DNA from: an uncultured Muribaculaceae bacterium | Lineage (GTDB): Bacteria; Bacteroidota; Bacteroidia; Bacteroidales; Muribaculaceae | Assembly (NCBI GenBank): GCA_910588035.1 | Contig: CAJUPY010000014.1 | Span: forward strand, 1-64,000 | Reading direction: 5' to 3' | DNA: 64,000 nt | Shown here: in pieces, positions 9,301 to 16,351 of the stretch | Layout: the number at the start of each line of letters is the position of its first letter | How positions within the stretch are numbered: position 1 is the stretch's first letter | The notes under the pieces: generated by a model | What the model saw: the letters and a program-made list of their open reading frames with translations, nothing else | The model's database searches: none | Told to the model about the DNA's origin: nothing | Position numbers and translations under genes: made by a program

Positions 9301-9571
9301 ATATCAGACAATGGGTCTGGGCAAGGTGGTCGGAATGCCCGTGCCCGGAACCATGACATCGGTCAATTGGGTGACGATGCAAGATCCCTCAATGGTGTTC
9401 GGAATTCCTGTTGTCGGATATCGTACAGCAAAGGGCAATTATCTCGAGAACACTCAGCTCGAACCTGATGTCAAGGTTGTCGCCAACCCCGAGCAGGTCA
9501 TAAAGGGTGAAGACGTTCAGCTGAAGGCTGCCGTCGAGACACTGCTGAAAGACCTCGACTCAAAGAAATAA
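6320..9571 (+). CDS. Tricorn-like S41 protease with beta-propeller domains
   Basis: A 1083-residue exported protease with signal peptide (residues 1-19). Residues ~25-545 hold repeated WD40-like/TolB-type blades, many with the SPDG(S/K) signature, forming one or two propellers. Residues ~560-597 are a Lys/Glu/Asp-rich low-complexity linker. From about 700 come the tricorn core, a PDZ-like segment ('SSLGLLYDMSYAGNGLKVDEII'), and the S41 peptidase. Candidate catalytic residues are His768 in NVSHTGG and Ser986 in ACYSNAHGT. Homologues degrade peptides; here the signal peptide puts it in the periplasm. It is monocistronic, with its own promoter and a hairpin after the stop. Confidence 0.9.
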   Translation: MKKLLAGCLLTATCLASTATTPMWLRDVRISPDGSKIAFTYKGDIYTVPTKGGSATRLTTRDSYESNPVWSPDGSLIAFASDRNGNFDVFVVSSSGGTATRLTTASANEIPQMFSADGKNVVFDAHIQDPTSSVQFPTARLTELYTVPVKGGKSTLMNAATMKNSNLSPDGSFILYEEYAGMEDEWRKHHTSSVSRDIWRYDNKTGKYTNLTDRPGEDRNPVVAADNSTVYFLSERDGKTMNVYKGSVADMSAAKAMTSFKTHPVRFLSRASDGTMAFTYDGEIYTMTDGTAPAKVKIDVVIDEEPQIERIAVTPSGSVAISPDGKQIAFTSRGDVFVAATDYSSLKQITDTPEGESQVEWSPDGKTLVYTSERDGHWNLYTATVAREDEPNFSNATTIEEKPLFKDSKERTYPAFSPDGKSIAFIQDRTKLMVMDLKSGKVRQVTDGSTVTRRTGGIPFSWSPDSKWILTEVVDRKHDPYSDIAIINVADGTMHNLTQTGYSDESPRWAFDGNAIVFATERYGLRAHASWGSQNDVMIIFLNREAFDRFNLNEEDYALLKDAEKKSGEKKEKETKTDDAKGKKDTAAKTDEKKDIVVEFDGIDRRTVRLTPFSSMLSDYVVTKDGSHLYFISTSSSFDGKADLWKIDLRKKEPKMVSKNIGGFGMETDKDGRIYVLGRQSKRIDPKSDKITPITVSGTQRIDRDAERRYMFDYVKVQERERFYTPDMHGIDWEKMTEDYRKFLPHINNNYDFAEMLSELLGELNVSHTGGRFSRAASANADRTSSLGLLYDMSYAGNGLKVDEIIAGGPFDKASSKLVAGCIVESVNGQKLDAATDEAKLFNNIAGKKTLIGIYNPADGKRWEEVVKPLSTAAVNSLLYDRWIKQRAADVDRWSNGRLGYVHISSMNDASFRPVYADVLGKYNDREGIVIDIRHNGGGRMHEDIEVMFSGKKYLTQVVRGQETCDMPSRRWNKPSVMLVCQACYSNAHGTPWVYQTMGLGKVVGMPVPGTMTSVNWVTMQDPSMVFGIPVVGYRTAKGNYLENTQLEPDVKVVANPEQVIKGEDVQLKAAVETLLKDLDSKK

Positions 9572-9584
9572 TAAAACATAGCGC

Positions 9585-9619
9585 AGTCCCCGGATTTCTT
9601 CATGATTTTCCGGGGATTG
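9585..9619 (+). terminator. Hairpin after the tricorn-like gene
   Basis: An 11-bp stem (CAGTCCCCGGA / TCCGGGGATTG, one G-T pair, 14-nt loop) 14 nt past the stop codon. The T-run is poor, so it could be a weak terminator or an mRNA-stabilising hairpin. Confidence 0.5.
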
Positions 9620-9671
9620 TCATGTCTTGACGAAACTGCCGGGCCGATCTTTCCCGATTGGCGTTACCAGC

Positions 9672-9731
9672 GTTACCCGTTACCACGTTATCCATAGGGG
9701 GGTGCCTCTTGATAACGTGGTAACGGGTAAC
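9672..9731. repeat. Perfect 21-bp inverted repeat with GTTACC units (copy 1)
   Basis: Arms 9672-9692 and 9711-9731 are perfect reverse complements (start GTTACCCGTTACCACGTTAT), separated by 18 nt with a G-run. Direct GTTACC units recur in each arm, and one more lies at 9663-9668. It abuts the end of the ATPase gene. There is no T-run, so it is not an ordinary terminator. A related copy in opposite orientation lies at 10833-10907. Confidence 0.85.
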
Positions 9732-9740
9732 ACGGCAACA

Positions 9741-10610
9741 CTACTCGCCATTGTCGGGGTCAAACATCGTTGGCGTTGATTCCATTAACCGTTTGGTCTC
9801 AATGATCGTCCGATTGCTGACATGGAGTTCGGTGGCGATATCACGGTAGGCACATTTCTCTTGCAGGCGCCGCGCAATCTCGCGATAGGTCATGTTGCGG
9901 CGTGCGATGCGTTGATCCTTGTCATAGTCGATGTCGTCTTCATAGGGAGAGTCGAGCAGCAGCCGTTCGGCTGAGTATCCGTCGTGGTTGAAACACAAGA
10001 AAGAGCGGTCACGGCCTATCGTGGCGGTCATCACGTTCTCCTCGCCACAGGTCACCGCTCCGTTTCTGACCTTGATCTGCTTGACGTAGCGTTTCGTCGC
10101 CTTGTCTACTTTCGAGACTCCGATAGCGAAGATCGAGTCGAAGAAGTTGGCGAGTTTCTTCGATCCCGCCAGCGAGTTCTGGTTCAGCGGAGAAGAGATA
10201 TTGCGCTTTGGCGTGTGGGCCAGCACAAGCACCGACATTCCTCTCTTCTTCTTCAGCTCGACGAGCTCCTGGATCAGCATGCCCGCCTCGTCGCCGTTCT
10301 CCGACTGATTGCATATCAAGGTGAGATTGTCGATGATGACCACCTTGGCGTCGCGCTCTCGGGCTATCTCACCAATGGCCGAGACGATCTCGGTGATGTA
10401 GCCCGTCAGTCTCTTGTCGCGTGCGAACTCCACTCTGATGAAGTTCTTGCTGAAGTTGTGGACATAGCCCGTGTCGGGATCGGTATACCTCAGCTGGAAC
10501 TGCTTGTCGCTCATCTCGAAGTCGAAATAGAGCACCGGCTGACGCAGCGAGATCTCCTCGGCTATCCATTCGTTGGCTTCACGGCTGACAAACATGTCAG
10601 AGAGTCTCAC
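9741..10610 (-). CDS. RepA/AAA-like ATPase lacking its Walker A loop
   Basis: A 289-residue protein of the RepA/KaiC-like ATPase group common on Bacteroidetes mobile elements. Seen: 'PVLYFDFEMSDKQFQLRY' (residues ~25-42), Walker B 'KVVIIDNLTLI', the post-Walker B 'VLVLAHTPKRN', and a C-terminal helix-turn-helix (YRDIATELHVSNRTIIETKR). Family members carry a GxxxxGK(S/T) loop before the 'YFDFE' segment. Here 'EANEWIAEEIS' runs straight into it, as if an in-frame deletion had joined the two flanks. Upstream sequence to the -7 box at 10686-10693 has no room for a P-loop. The first usable start is GTG 10610; ATG 10595 is an alternative. Probably not ATP-binding; may be a pseudogene or a DNA-binding remnant. 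Confidence 0.7.
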   Translation of the reverse strand: MRLSDMFVSREANEWIAEEISLRQPVLYFDFEMSDKQFQLRYTDPDTGYVHNFSKNFIRVEFARDKRLTGYITEIVSAIGEIARERDAKVVIIDNLTLICNQSENGDEAGMLIQELVELKKKRGMSVLVLAHTPKRNISSPLNQNSLAGSKKLANFFDSIFAIGVSKVDKATKRYVKQIKVRNGAVTCGEENVMTATIGRDRSFLCFNHDGYSAERLLLDSPYEDDIDYDKDQRIARRNMTYREIARRLQEKCAYRDIATELHVSNRTIIETKRLMESTPTMFDPDNGE

Positions 10611-10685
10611 ACAATGGTCTATGATCTCAAGTGGGGTAGTTGTTGTGGTTTCCAGATAATAATTATGTATTTAAAAGTTACACCA

Positions 10686-10693
10686 CAAAGTTA
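10686..10693 (-). promoter_or_regulatory. Bacteroidetes -7 box TAACTTTG for the ATPase gene
   Basis: TAACTTTG on the minus strand, about 75 nt before the GTG at 10610. The interval 10611-10995 otherwise holds the second GTTACC repeat and the divergent promoter of the ADP-ribosylglycohydrolase gene; I see no further gene in it. Confidence 0.5.
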
Positions 10694-10832
10694 CAGCCGC
10701 CACAACCCGATGCGGCGGAAAGTTATGGCGAAGTTCAGTCTCGCCAAACGATAAAAACAGGTGTTTTCCGATATTTTTGTCTTGACAGTCAGTTGATTGC
10801 ACTACGTCAGAAATATAGTCTGACAGTTGCAT

Positions 10833-10907
10833 GTTACCGTGTTACCCGTTACCGTGTTTCCGGGAGACGCCCCCTCCGTGGATAACATGGTAACATGAGT
10901 AACGGGT
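10833..10907. repeat. Imperfect GTTACC-rich inverted repeat (copy 2, opposite orientation)
   Basis: Left side GTTACCGTGTTACCCGTTAC and onward; right side GGATAACATGGTAACATGAG and onward; GC-rich centre. Its reverse complement aligns along nearly its whole length with 9663-9737, including the G-run centre and the 'GGTAACGGGTAACACGG' tail. It sits between the divergent ATPase and ADP-ribosylglycohydrolase promoters. Confidence 0.75.
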
Positions 10908-10966
10908 GATGAAGCATCAGACGTCGGTTTTTTTTCGCAAACAGACCGATTATCGGCTGAATTATG

Positions 10967-10974
10967 TAACTTTG
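10967..10974 (+). promoter_or_regulatory. Bacteroidetes -7 box TAACTTTG for the DraG-like gene
   Basis: TAACTTTG, 22 nt before the ATG at 10996. It lies within a longer upstream open frame and therefore fixes the start at 10996 or later. Confidence 0.6.
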
Positions 10975-10995
10975 GAAAAAAAATGGAGCGACACA

Positions 10996-12075
10996 ATGAA
11001 ACTGAAAGAAAACATTATGAACAAGAGCCGCGGTTCGCTCGTGGGCGGAGCCGTCGGCGATGCACTTGGATATCCGGTCGAGTTCATCAGTTCGTTTGAG
11101 AAGATCAGAACACGCTATGGCGGGGAGGGCATTGCCCGATATGACAAAAATTATCATTTTGTCGGTGAGTCTCACAGCTGCGGTGAGGCTTTGTTCTCAG
11201 ATGACACCCAGATGACGCTCTATACGGCCGAAGCGTTGATCGAGGCCTATAGGTCGGGCACCGAAGTGTTGCCACTGATAAGCGATGCGTATCTCGCATG
11301 GTTTGGCGGACAAACGGGGCGTAAGGTAAAAACCGCATACCGCTCTGAATTGGCCGGTATCGTGGAATTGAACCAACAACGCGCCCCCGGCATCACTTGT
11401 CTGACGGCTCTCGGCGACATTGCCGACGGACGGGAACCCCACAATGACAGCAAGGGATGCGGAGGTGTCATGCGTGTAGCTCCTGTCGGGATATTTGGTG
11501 CGGCCCACGGTTGGAGTACTGAAACAACCGGATTAGTAGCCGGCCAAGCGGCTATGATCACACATCTTCACCCGATGAGCACACTGTCGTCGTCGGCTCT
11601 GGCGATGATCGTTCAGCAGTGTCTGTTATCAGACCACGTTGTCGATTCGTCGCGGTTAAAGGCGATCATCGATGACACTCTCGGGCGGCTCTCGCAGATG
11701 TATGGCGGCTACGGTTCTGTGGTTGACAAATTCAAGCATCTTGTCACTCTTGCGGTTTCTCTCGAAGACAGTCCTTTGCCCGATTGGGAGATTATCGAGA
11801 AACGACTCGGGGGCGGTTGGGTTGCAGAGGAAACATTGGCTATCGCCCTGTTCAGCGTTCTCCGCCACATAGACGATTTCAAACGGTGCATGATCTGTTC
11901 GGTGAACCACGGCGGCGACAGTGATTCAACCGGTGCGGTGGCCGGAAACATCATCGGTGCGATACTCGGGTCTGAAGCTATTGGCGAGGAGTTTACCGGT
12001 TCGCTCCAATTGCATGATCTCATTGTCAAATTTGCCGACGAACTGACTCTTTCAGACTATGATGACCGTAAATGA
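10996..12075 (+). CDS. ADP-ribosylglycohydrolase (DraG/ARH family)
   Basis: A 359-residue cytoplasmic hydrolase. It has the family's N-terminal 'GSLVGGAVGDALGYPVEF' (residues 13-30), the first metal site 'SDDTQM' (68-73), and the C-terminal metal site 'HGGDSDSTGAVAGN' (305-318; Asp308 and Asp310 expected to bind Mg). Family enzymes remove ADP-ribose from arginine, serine or other modified groups, or hydrolyse related ADP-ribose derivatives; the target here is not evident. The start at 10996 is set by the -7 box at 10967. The last 17 nt overlap the NADAR gene, which strongly suggests co-translation and a shared ADP-ribose-related job. Confidence 0.88.
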   Translation: MKLKENIMNKSRGSLVGGAVGDALGYPVEFISSFEKIRTRYGGEGIARYDKNYHFVGESHSCGEALFSDDTQMTLYTAEALIEAYRSGTEVLPLISDAYLAWFGGQTGRKVKTAYRSELAGIVELNQQRAPGITCLTALGDIADGREPHNDSKGCGGVMRVAPVGIFGAAHGWSTETTGLVAGQAAMITHLHPMSTLSSSALAMIVQQCLLSDHVVDSSRLKAIIDDTLGRLSQMYGGYGSVVDKFKHLVTLAVSLEDSPLPDWEIIEKRLGGGWVAEETLAIALFSVLRHIDDFKRCMICSVNHGGDSDSTGAVAGNIIGAILGSEAIGEEFTGSLQLHDLIVKFADELTLSDYDDRK

Positions 12076-12595
12076 CATCAGTGGCCGTCGTTGGAAGAAC
12101 GAGGATTTTGTATTCTTCTGGGGGCACACCGACCGTAAGACAGGTGGCAGTGTCGGCAAGAATTGTCTGAGCCAATGGTATCAGGCTCCGATGATAGTCG
12201 ACGGAGTGTATTACCATTGTATGGAGCAATATTTAATGGCAGAGAAAGCCCGGACGTTCGGCGACGGTGAGATTGAGCGTAAGATCATGGACGAGTACAG
12301 TCAGATGACAATCAAGAAGCTCGGACGGCAGGTCGGCAACTACGACGACGGGGTTTGGAGCCGTATTCGCCAGGCGGTTTCGGTTGAAGGTAACCTGGCG
12401 AAATTTTCACAAAATCCGTCATTGCGTGACTATCTGCTTTCAACAGGAGACAGAATTCTGGTCGAAGCCAGCCCTAAAGACACGATCTGGGGCATAGGGT
12501 TTGACGAATTCGCCCCCGAGGCCAAGTGTCCTGACAAATGGCGGGGAATGAATCTTCTCGGTTTCGCGTTAATGGAAGTGCGCTCGATGTTGTGA
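12059..12595 (+). CDS. NADAR-family protein (YbiA-like)
   Basis: A 178-residue cytoplasmic protein with the full NADAR signature: 'FFWGHT' (19-24), 'LSQWYQAPM' (37-45), 'YHCMEQYLMAEKARTF' (~52-67), then 'KFSQNPSLRDYLLSTGDR' and 'ASPKDTIWGIGF'. NADAR proteins act on riboflavin-pathway intermediates (YbiA-type N-glycosidases) or remove ADP-ribose from guanine in DNA, opposing DarT-type toxins. It overlaps the DraG-like gene by 17 nt; ATG 12062 is an equally possible start. No DarT-like transferase is encoded nearby. The pairing with DraG favours an ADP-ribose role, but this is inference. Confidence 0.85.
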   Translation: MMTVNDISGRRWKNEDFVFFWGHTDRKTGGSVGKNCLSQWYQAPMIVDGVYYHCMEQYLMAEKARTFGDGEIERKIMDEYSQMTIKKLGRQVGNYDDGVWSRIRQAVSVEGNLAKFSQNPSLRDYLLSTGDRILVEASPKDTIWGIGFDEFAPEAKCPDKWRGMNLLGFALMEVRSML

Positions 12596-12618
12596 TTTTG
12601 TGAAAACAGGCGTGTTCA

Positions 12619-12650
12619 TTTTGAAATTCGCCCCAATGGTTGTACCTTTG
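12619..12650 (+). promoter_or_regulatory. Promoter of the DUF4250-uvrD operon
   Basis: TTTTG at 12619-12623, 19-bp spacer, TACCTTTG at 12643-12650: a near-ideal Bacteroidetes promoter, 21 nt before the DUF4250 start at 12672. Confidence 0.75.
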
Positions 12651-12671
12651 TGTAAATTAACACAAGGAACA

Positions 12672-12851
12672 ATGGAACATCTTCCCCAAGACCCCATAAT
12701 GCTTTTCAGCTATGTGAACACGCTGCTGCGCGACCGCTACAAGTCGCTGGAGCAGTTGTGTGACGACATGCAGCTCGATCGTGATGAACTTGAGAAAAAG
12801 CTGCTGAAAGCAGGCATGATCTATAACGCCGACATCAATCAGTTCCGGTAA
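12672..12851 (+). CDS. DUF4250 domain protein
   Basis: A 59-residue protein matching DUF4250: 'LPQDPIMLFSYVNTLLRD' at the N-terminus, then 'LEQLCDDMQLDRDELEKKL', which resembles a small helix-turn-helix, and 'YNADINQF' at the end. Small DUF4250 proteins are widespread in gut anaerobes; no function is established that I know of. The start at 12672 follows a clear promoter. Its TAA overlaps the uvrD ATG by one base (TAATG), so the helicase is probably translated by coupling. Confidence 0.8.
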   Translation: MEHLPQDPIMLFSYVNTLLRDRYKSLEQLCDDMQLDRDELEKKLLKAGMIYNADINQFR

Positions 12852-15199
12852 TGGAGACAACGCGTAATTATCTTGACGAGCTCAACGAGCCACAACGGGC
12901 CGCTGTTGAATATGACGGTGGCCCCTCGCTTGTGATCGCCGGAGCCGGGTCGGGAAAGACACGTGTGCTGACCTACAAGATAGTCCACCTGCTCGCTCTC
13001 GGCTATGAGCCATATCGCATTCTCGCCCTGACTTTCACCAACAAGGCAGCCAAGGAGATGAGAGAGCGTATAGAGAAACTGGTGGGTGAAAAAATCGCGT
13101 CGAAACTCTGGATGGGAACATTTCACTCGATCTTCTCCCGGATTCTGCACATTCACGCCGACCGTCTCGGCTTCAACAGCAATTTCACTATCTATGACGA
13201 CTCCGACAGCAAATCGCTGCTGAAGTCAATTATCAAAGATATGGGGCTCGATGACAAGGTCTACAAACCCTCGACGGTCCATAACGCTATCTCGACAGCC
13301 AAAAACGCGCTGATCTCGCCCGACGGCTATGCCATGGACAGCGACCTCATGGAGGCTGACAGACGCGCGAAGCGACCGAGAACAGCCGAGATATACAAAA
13401 TCTATCAGAACCGCTGTTTCGTTGCCGGAGCAATGGATTTTGACGACTTGCTCTACTTCACTAATGTCTTGTTCCGCGACAATCCCGATCTGTTGAGCCA
13501 CTATCAGGAGTTCTTCCGCTTCATTCTCGTCGACGAGTATCAAGACACCAACTTCGCGCAACATCTGATAATCTCGCGGCTGTCGGAGCGATATCACCGC
13601 ATCTGTGCCGTAGGCGACGATGCCCAGAGCATTTATTCGTTTCGTGGCGCGAATATCAGGAACATTCTGAATCTCAGAAAATCATATCCCGAATTGAAAC
13701 TGTTCAAACTCGAACAGAACTACCGGTCGACACAGTCGATTGTGAATGCCGCAAACTCGCTGATAAGCAGCAACACAGAGCAGATCAAGAAAAAGATATT
13801 CTCGAAAAACGACATCGGCAGCGGCATAGAAGTGACAAAGTGTTACAGCGACCTCGAGGAGGCGTTTGTCGTTGTGAACCGATTGCGCGAGCGCAAACGT
13901 CAGACAGGCGATTCGCTCGCCGACTTCGCCATTCTCTATCGAACCAACGCCCAGTCGCGAACCCTCGAGGAACAGCTCAGAAAATCGAATATAAACTACC
14001 GCATCTACGGTGGTCTCTCATTCTACCAACGCAAGGAGATCAGAGACGCTATCGCCTATTTCAGGGTCGTGGTCAACCCCAACGACGATGAGGCACTGAA
14101 AAGAATCATCAATTATCCGACACGAGGCATCGGTGATACGACCGTCGGCAAACTCCAGCGTGCGGCAATAGATAACAACCAGAGCATCTGGGACGTGATC
14201 AACACCGACCGGCGCGACATCGTAAACCTGAACTCGGCAACATGGCGCAAACTTGACGACTTTTCAAGATTGATTTCGTCGCTCATGGAAATGGAGCAGA
14301 AAGGACGCGATGCATACGAAATGGCCTCGGAGATTGTGAAACAAACGGGCTTGATGTCGATGCTCGACGGAGACTCCACACCGGAAAATATCACCCGTCG
14401 TGAGAACCTTGCTGAGCTTGTAAACGGCGCGAAAGAGTTTGTCGAGTCGCATCAACAGGAAGATATTGACCCTGATCTCTCGCTGACAGCCTTCCTTCAG
14501 GGTGTATCGCTGGCAACCGATCAAGACCGCACCGATGAGACCGACGGCGATGCCGTGACACTGATGACCGTACATGCATCGAAGGGTCTCGAATTCAACA
14601 ACATTTTTGTTGTCGGAGTCGAAGACGACCTCTTTCCGTCGGCCATGTCAAAAGACTCGCTGAGCCAGATCGAGGAGGAACGCCGGCTGCTCTATGTCGC
14701 CATTACCCGTGCACGTAATTTCTGCATGCTGAGCTACTCCAGATCCCGGTTTAGAAACGGTGCAACCGTGCCGACAAAACCATCTCCATTTCTCAGTGAC
14801 ATAGACAGAAAATATCTGAGGTTCATGTCGGGGACGGAATTGCCTTCTTCTGGCAGATCTTCGATAGATCCGATTGAAAATTATCGGCAGTCGTACCATT
14901 CACCGGCTAAAAAGCCGCAGAATCAGATCCCTTCGTGGCGAACAAACTTCGACCGTCCGTCGTTGAGCGAGGCTGTGCCCCCGAGAGTGAAATTCCGGAA
15001 CACGGGTGAGTCAGACTACGGGTTGCACTCAAGCGATCATCTTGGCGAGGGCATGACAATCGAGCACTCCAAGTTCGGCTGTGGTGTGATTCTGTCGGTC
15101 GACTGCGGGTCGGTCGATCACCGCATTGTTGTCAGATTTGAAGACAGTGAACGCACACTGCTTTTGAAATATGCACGTTTTAAAATTATAAGTCAATGA
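12851..15199 (+). CDS. uvrD: UvrD/PcrA/Rep-type ATP-dependent DNA helicase
   Basis: A 782-residue superfamily 1A helicase. Seen: Q motif and Walker A 'AGAGSGKT' (residues 30-37), motif Ia 'ALTFTNKAAKEM', motif II 'VDEYQDTN', motif III 'VGDDAQSIYSFRGA', motif IV 'LEQNYRSTQ', motif V/VI 'TVHASKGLEF' and 'LLYVAITRAR'. The C-terminal ~80 residues hold a Tudor-like PcrA tail ('IEHSKFGCGVILSVD'). It unwinds DNA 3'-5' in excision repair, mismatch repair and replication-fork upkeep. Translated with DUF4250 upstream; its stop overlaps the nspC start by 4 nt. Confidence 0.95.
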   Translation: METTRNYLDELNEPQRAAVEYDGGPSLVIAGAGSGKTRVLTYKIVHLLALGYEPYRILALTFTNKAAKEMRERIEKLVGEKIASKLWMGTFHSIFSRILHIHADRLGFNSNFTIYDDSDSKSLLKSIIKDMGLDDKVYKPSTVHNAISTAKNALISPDGYAMDSDLMEADRRAKRPRTAEIYKIYQNRCFVAGAMDFDDLLYFTNVLFRDNPDLLSHYQEFFRFILVDEYQDTNFAQHLIISRLSERYHRICAVGDDAQSIYSFRGANIRNILNLRKSYPELKLFKLEQNYRSTQSIVNAANSLISSNTEQIKKKIFSKNDIGSGIEVTKCYSDLEEAFVVVNRLRERKRQTGDSLADFAILYRTNAQSRTLEEQLRKSNINYRIYGGLSFYQRKEIRDAIAYFRVVVNPNDDEALKRIINYPTRGIGDTTVGKLQRAAIDNNQSIWDVINTDRRDIVNLNSATWRKLDDFSRLISSLMEMEQKGRDAYEMASEIVKQTGLMSMLDGDSTPENITRRENLAELVNGAKEFVESHQQEDIDPDLSLTAFLQGVSLATDQDRTDETDGDAVTLMTVHASKGLEFNNIFVVGVEDDLFPSAMSKDSLSQIEEERRLLYVAITRARNFCMLSYSRSRFRNGATVPTKPSPFLSDIDRKYLRFMSGTELPSSGRSSIDPIENYRQSYHSPAKKPQNQIPSWRTNFDRPSLSEAVPPRVKFRNTGESDYGLHSSDHLGEGMTIEHSKFGCGVILSVDCGSVDHRIVVRFEDSERTLLLKYARFKIISQ

Positions 15200-16347
15200 A
15201 AGTGAGTGAATTGTCAACACCGTTTTATGTGGTGCATGAAGACCGCATCAGAAGAAACCTCGCTCTGATCGACCGCGTCAAACGTGAGGCCGGTGTAAAT
15301 ATCATCATGGCATTCAAGGCCAATGCCCTGTGGAAAACATTCCCGATTGTCAGGGAATATTGCCGCGATTCGACTGCCAGTTCGCTCAACGAGATGATGC
15401 TCGGCCGTGAGTTTCTGGGTGGCGACGTACACACCTATTGCCCGGCATACACCCCGGAGACGATCATGAGCTTTCTCGAGGGTAGCAGCCACCTGACGTT
15501 CAACTCGATCTCGCAATGGCTCCGTTTCAGAGATGTGGTGGAAAAGTGGAACTCGACGCCCGGAAACAGACATGTCTCCCCAGGTCTCAGGGTCAATCCG
15601 CAGTGTTCGGTGATCGAGACCGACATCTACAATCCGGCTTTGCCCGGTTCACGCTTCGGTGTGACGGCCGATGTCATAGGAGATTCTCTTCCGGAGGGTA
15701 TTGAAGGGCTTCACTTTCACCAGCTGTGTGAATCGTCGAGCTACGATCTTGAAAACGTTCTTTCCGCCTTTGAAGATCAGTTCGGAAAATATCTGAAGCA
15801 AGTGAAATGGGTCAATATGGGAGGCGGTCATCTGATGACACGTGAAGGATACGATGTCGATCATCTGATCAGACTTCTGAAGTCGTTCAAGCAGAGATAC
15901 CCATGGCTTGAGGTTATTCTCGAACCGGGCAGCGCGTTCATGTGGCGAACCGGAGATCTGGTGGTGAGTGTGGTCGACGTGGTTGAGAATCAGGGCGTAA
16001 AGACCGCTATCATCGATGCCTCTTTCGCCTGCCATATGCCCGATACGCTCGAGATGCCCTACATGCCGGCGATCACAGAGAGTGTCGATCACGATAGTGG
16101 GAAGCCAACATACCGCATGGGCGGCAACTCATGCCTTAGCGGTGATTTCAAGGGCGAATGGACTTTTGACCGCGAGCTTCAGATCGGTGACAGGCTCACA
16201 TTTGAAGACATGAACCACTACACCACGGTCAAGACAACCATGTTCAACGGCATCTCTCATCCTGACATCGTGCTTGTCGAGGCCGACGGAAATGCCCGGG
16301 TGCTTCGCCACTTCACATATGATGATTATAAATCACGAATGAGTTGA
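15196..16347 (+). CDS. nspC: Carboxynorspermidine decarboxylase
   Basis: A 383-residue PLP enzyme of the alanine racemase-fold decarboxylase group. The PLP lysine is Lys41 in MAFKANALWKT. 'HFHQLCES', 'GGGHLMTREGYD', 'EPGSAFMWRTGDL' and the C-terminal 'CLSGDF' (active-site Cys) match NspC. It decarboxylates carboxyspermidine or carboxynorspermidine, the last step of the alternative spermidine route used by Bacteroidetes. The partner dehydrogenase gene is not in the window. It overlaps uvrD by 4 nt (ATGA); a GT2 gene follows after 4 nt. Confidence 0.93.
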   Translation: MKVSELSTPFYVVHEDRIRRNLALIDRVKREAGVNIIMAFKANALWKTFPIVREYCRDSTASSLNEMMLGREFLGGDVHTYCPAYTPETIMSFLEGSSHLTFNSISQWLRFRDVVEKWNSTPGNRHVSPGLRVNPQCSVIETDIYNPALPGSRFGVTADVIGDSLPEGIEGLHFHQLCESSSYDLENVLSAFEDQFGKYLKQVKWVNMGGGHLMTREGYDVDHLIRLLKSFKQRYPWLEVILEPGSAFMWRTGDLVVSVVDVVENQGVKTAIIDASFACHMPDTLEMPYMPAITESVDHDSGKPTYRMGGNSCLSGDFKGEWTFDRELQIGDRLTFEDMNHYTTVKTTMFNGISHPDIVLVEADGNARVLRHFTYDDYKSRMS

Positions 16348-16351
16348 GACC

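Larger units (their letters stand above)
9672..10907. mobile_element. Candidate remnant of an integrated element bracketed by inverted repeats
   Basis: The ATPase gene is bracketed by two related GTTACC-rich repeats in opposite orientation (9672-9731 and 10833-10907). The ATPase is of a type found with replication and excision modules of Bacteroidetes integrative elements. No transposase, integrase or target-site duplication is visible, so this could be a decayed element, a replication module with iteron-like repeats, or a non-autonomous unit. Confidence 0.4.

Noticed and set aside
8639..9382. Long open frame on the minus strand inside the tricorn-like gene
   Set aside because: It is a shadow of a strong coding region with high GC third positions; no family motif or start signal.
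9672..9731. 21-bp inverted repeat as a simple terminator of the ATPase gene
   Set aside because: No T-run on either side and a related copy lies at the other end of the gene, so a repeat/element role is more likely, though termination is not excluded.
9984..10754. 256-codon open frame antisense to the ATPase gene
   Set aside because: The minus-strand product has clear ATPase motifs; the plus-strand frame has low-complexity shadow sequence and no motif.
12059..12595. DarT/NADAR toxin-antitoxin pair
   Set aside because: No DarT-like ADP-ribosyltransferase is encoded next to NADAR; the partner is a DraG-type hydrolase.
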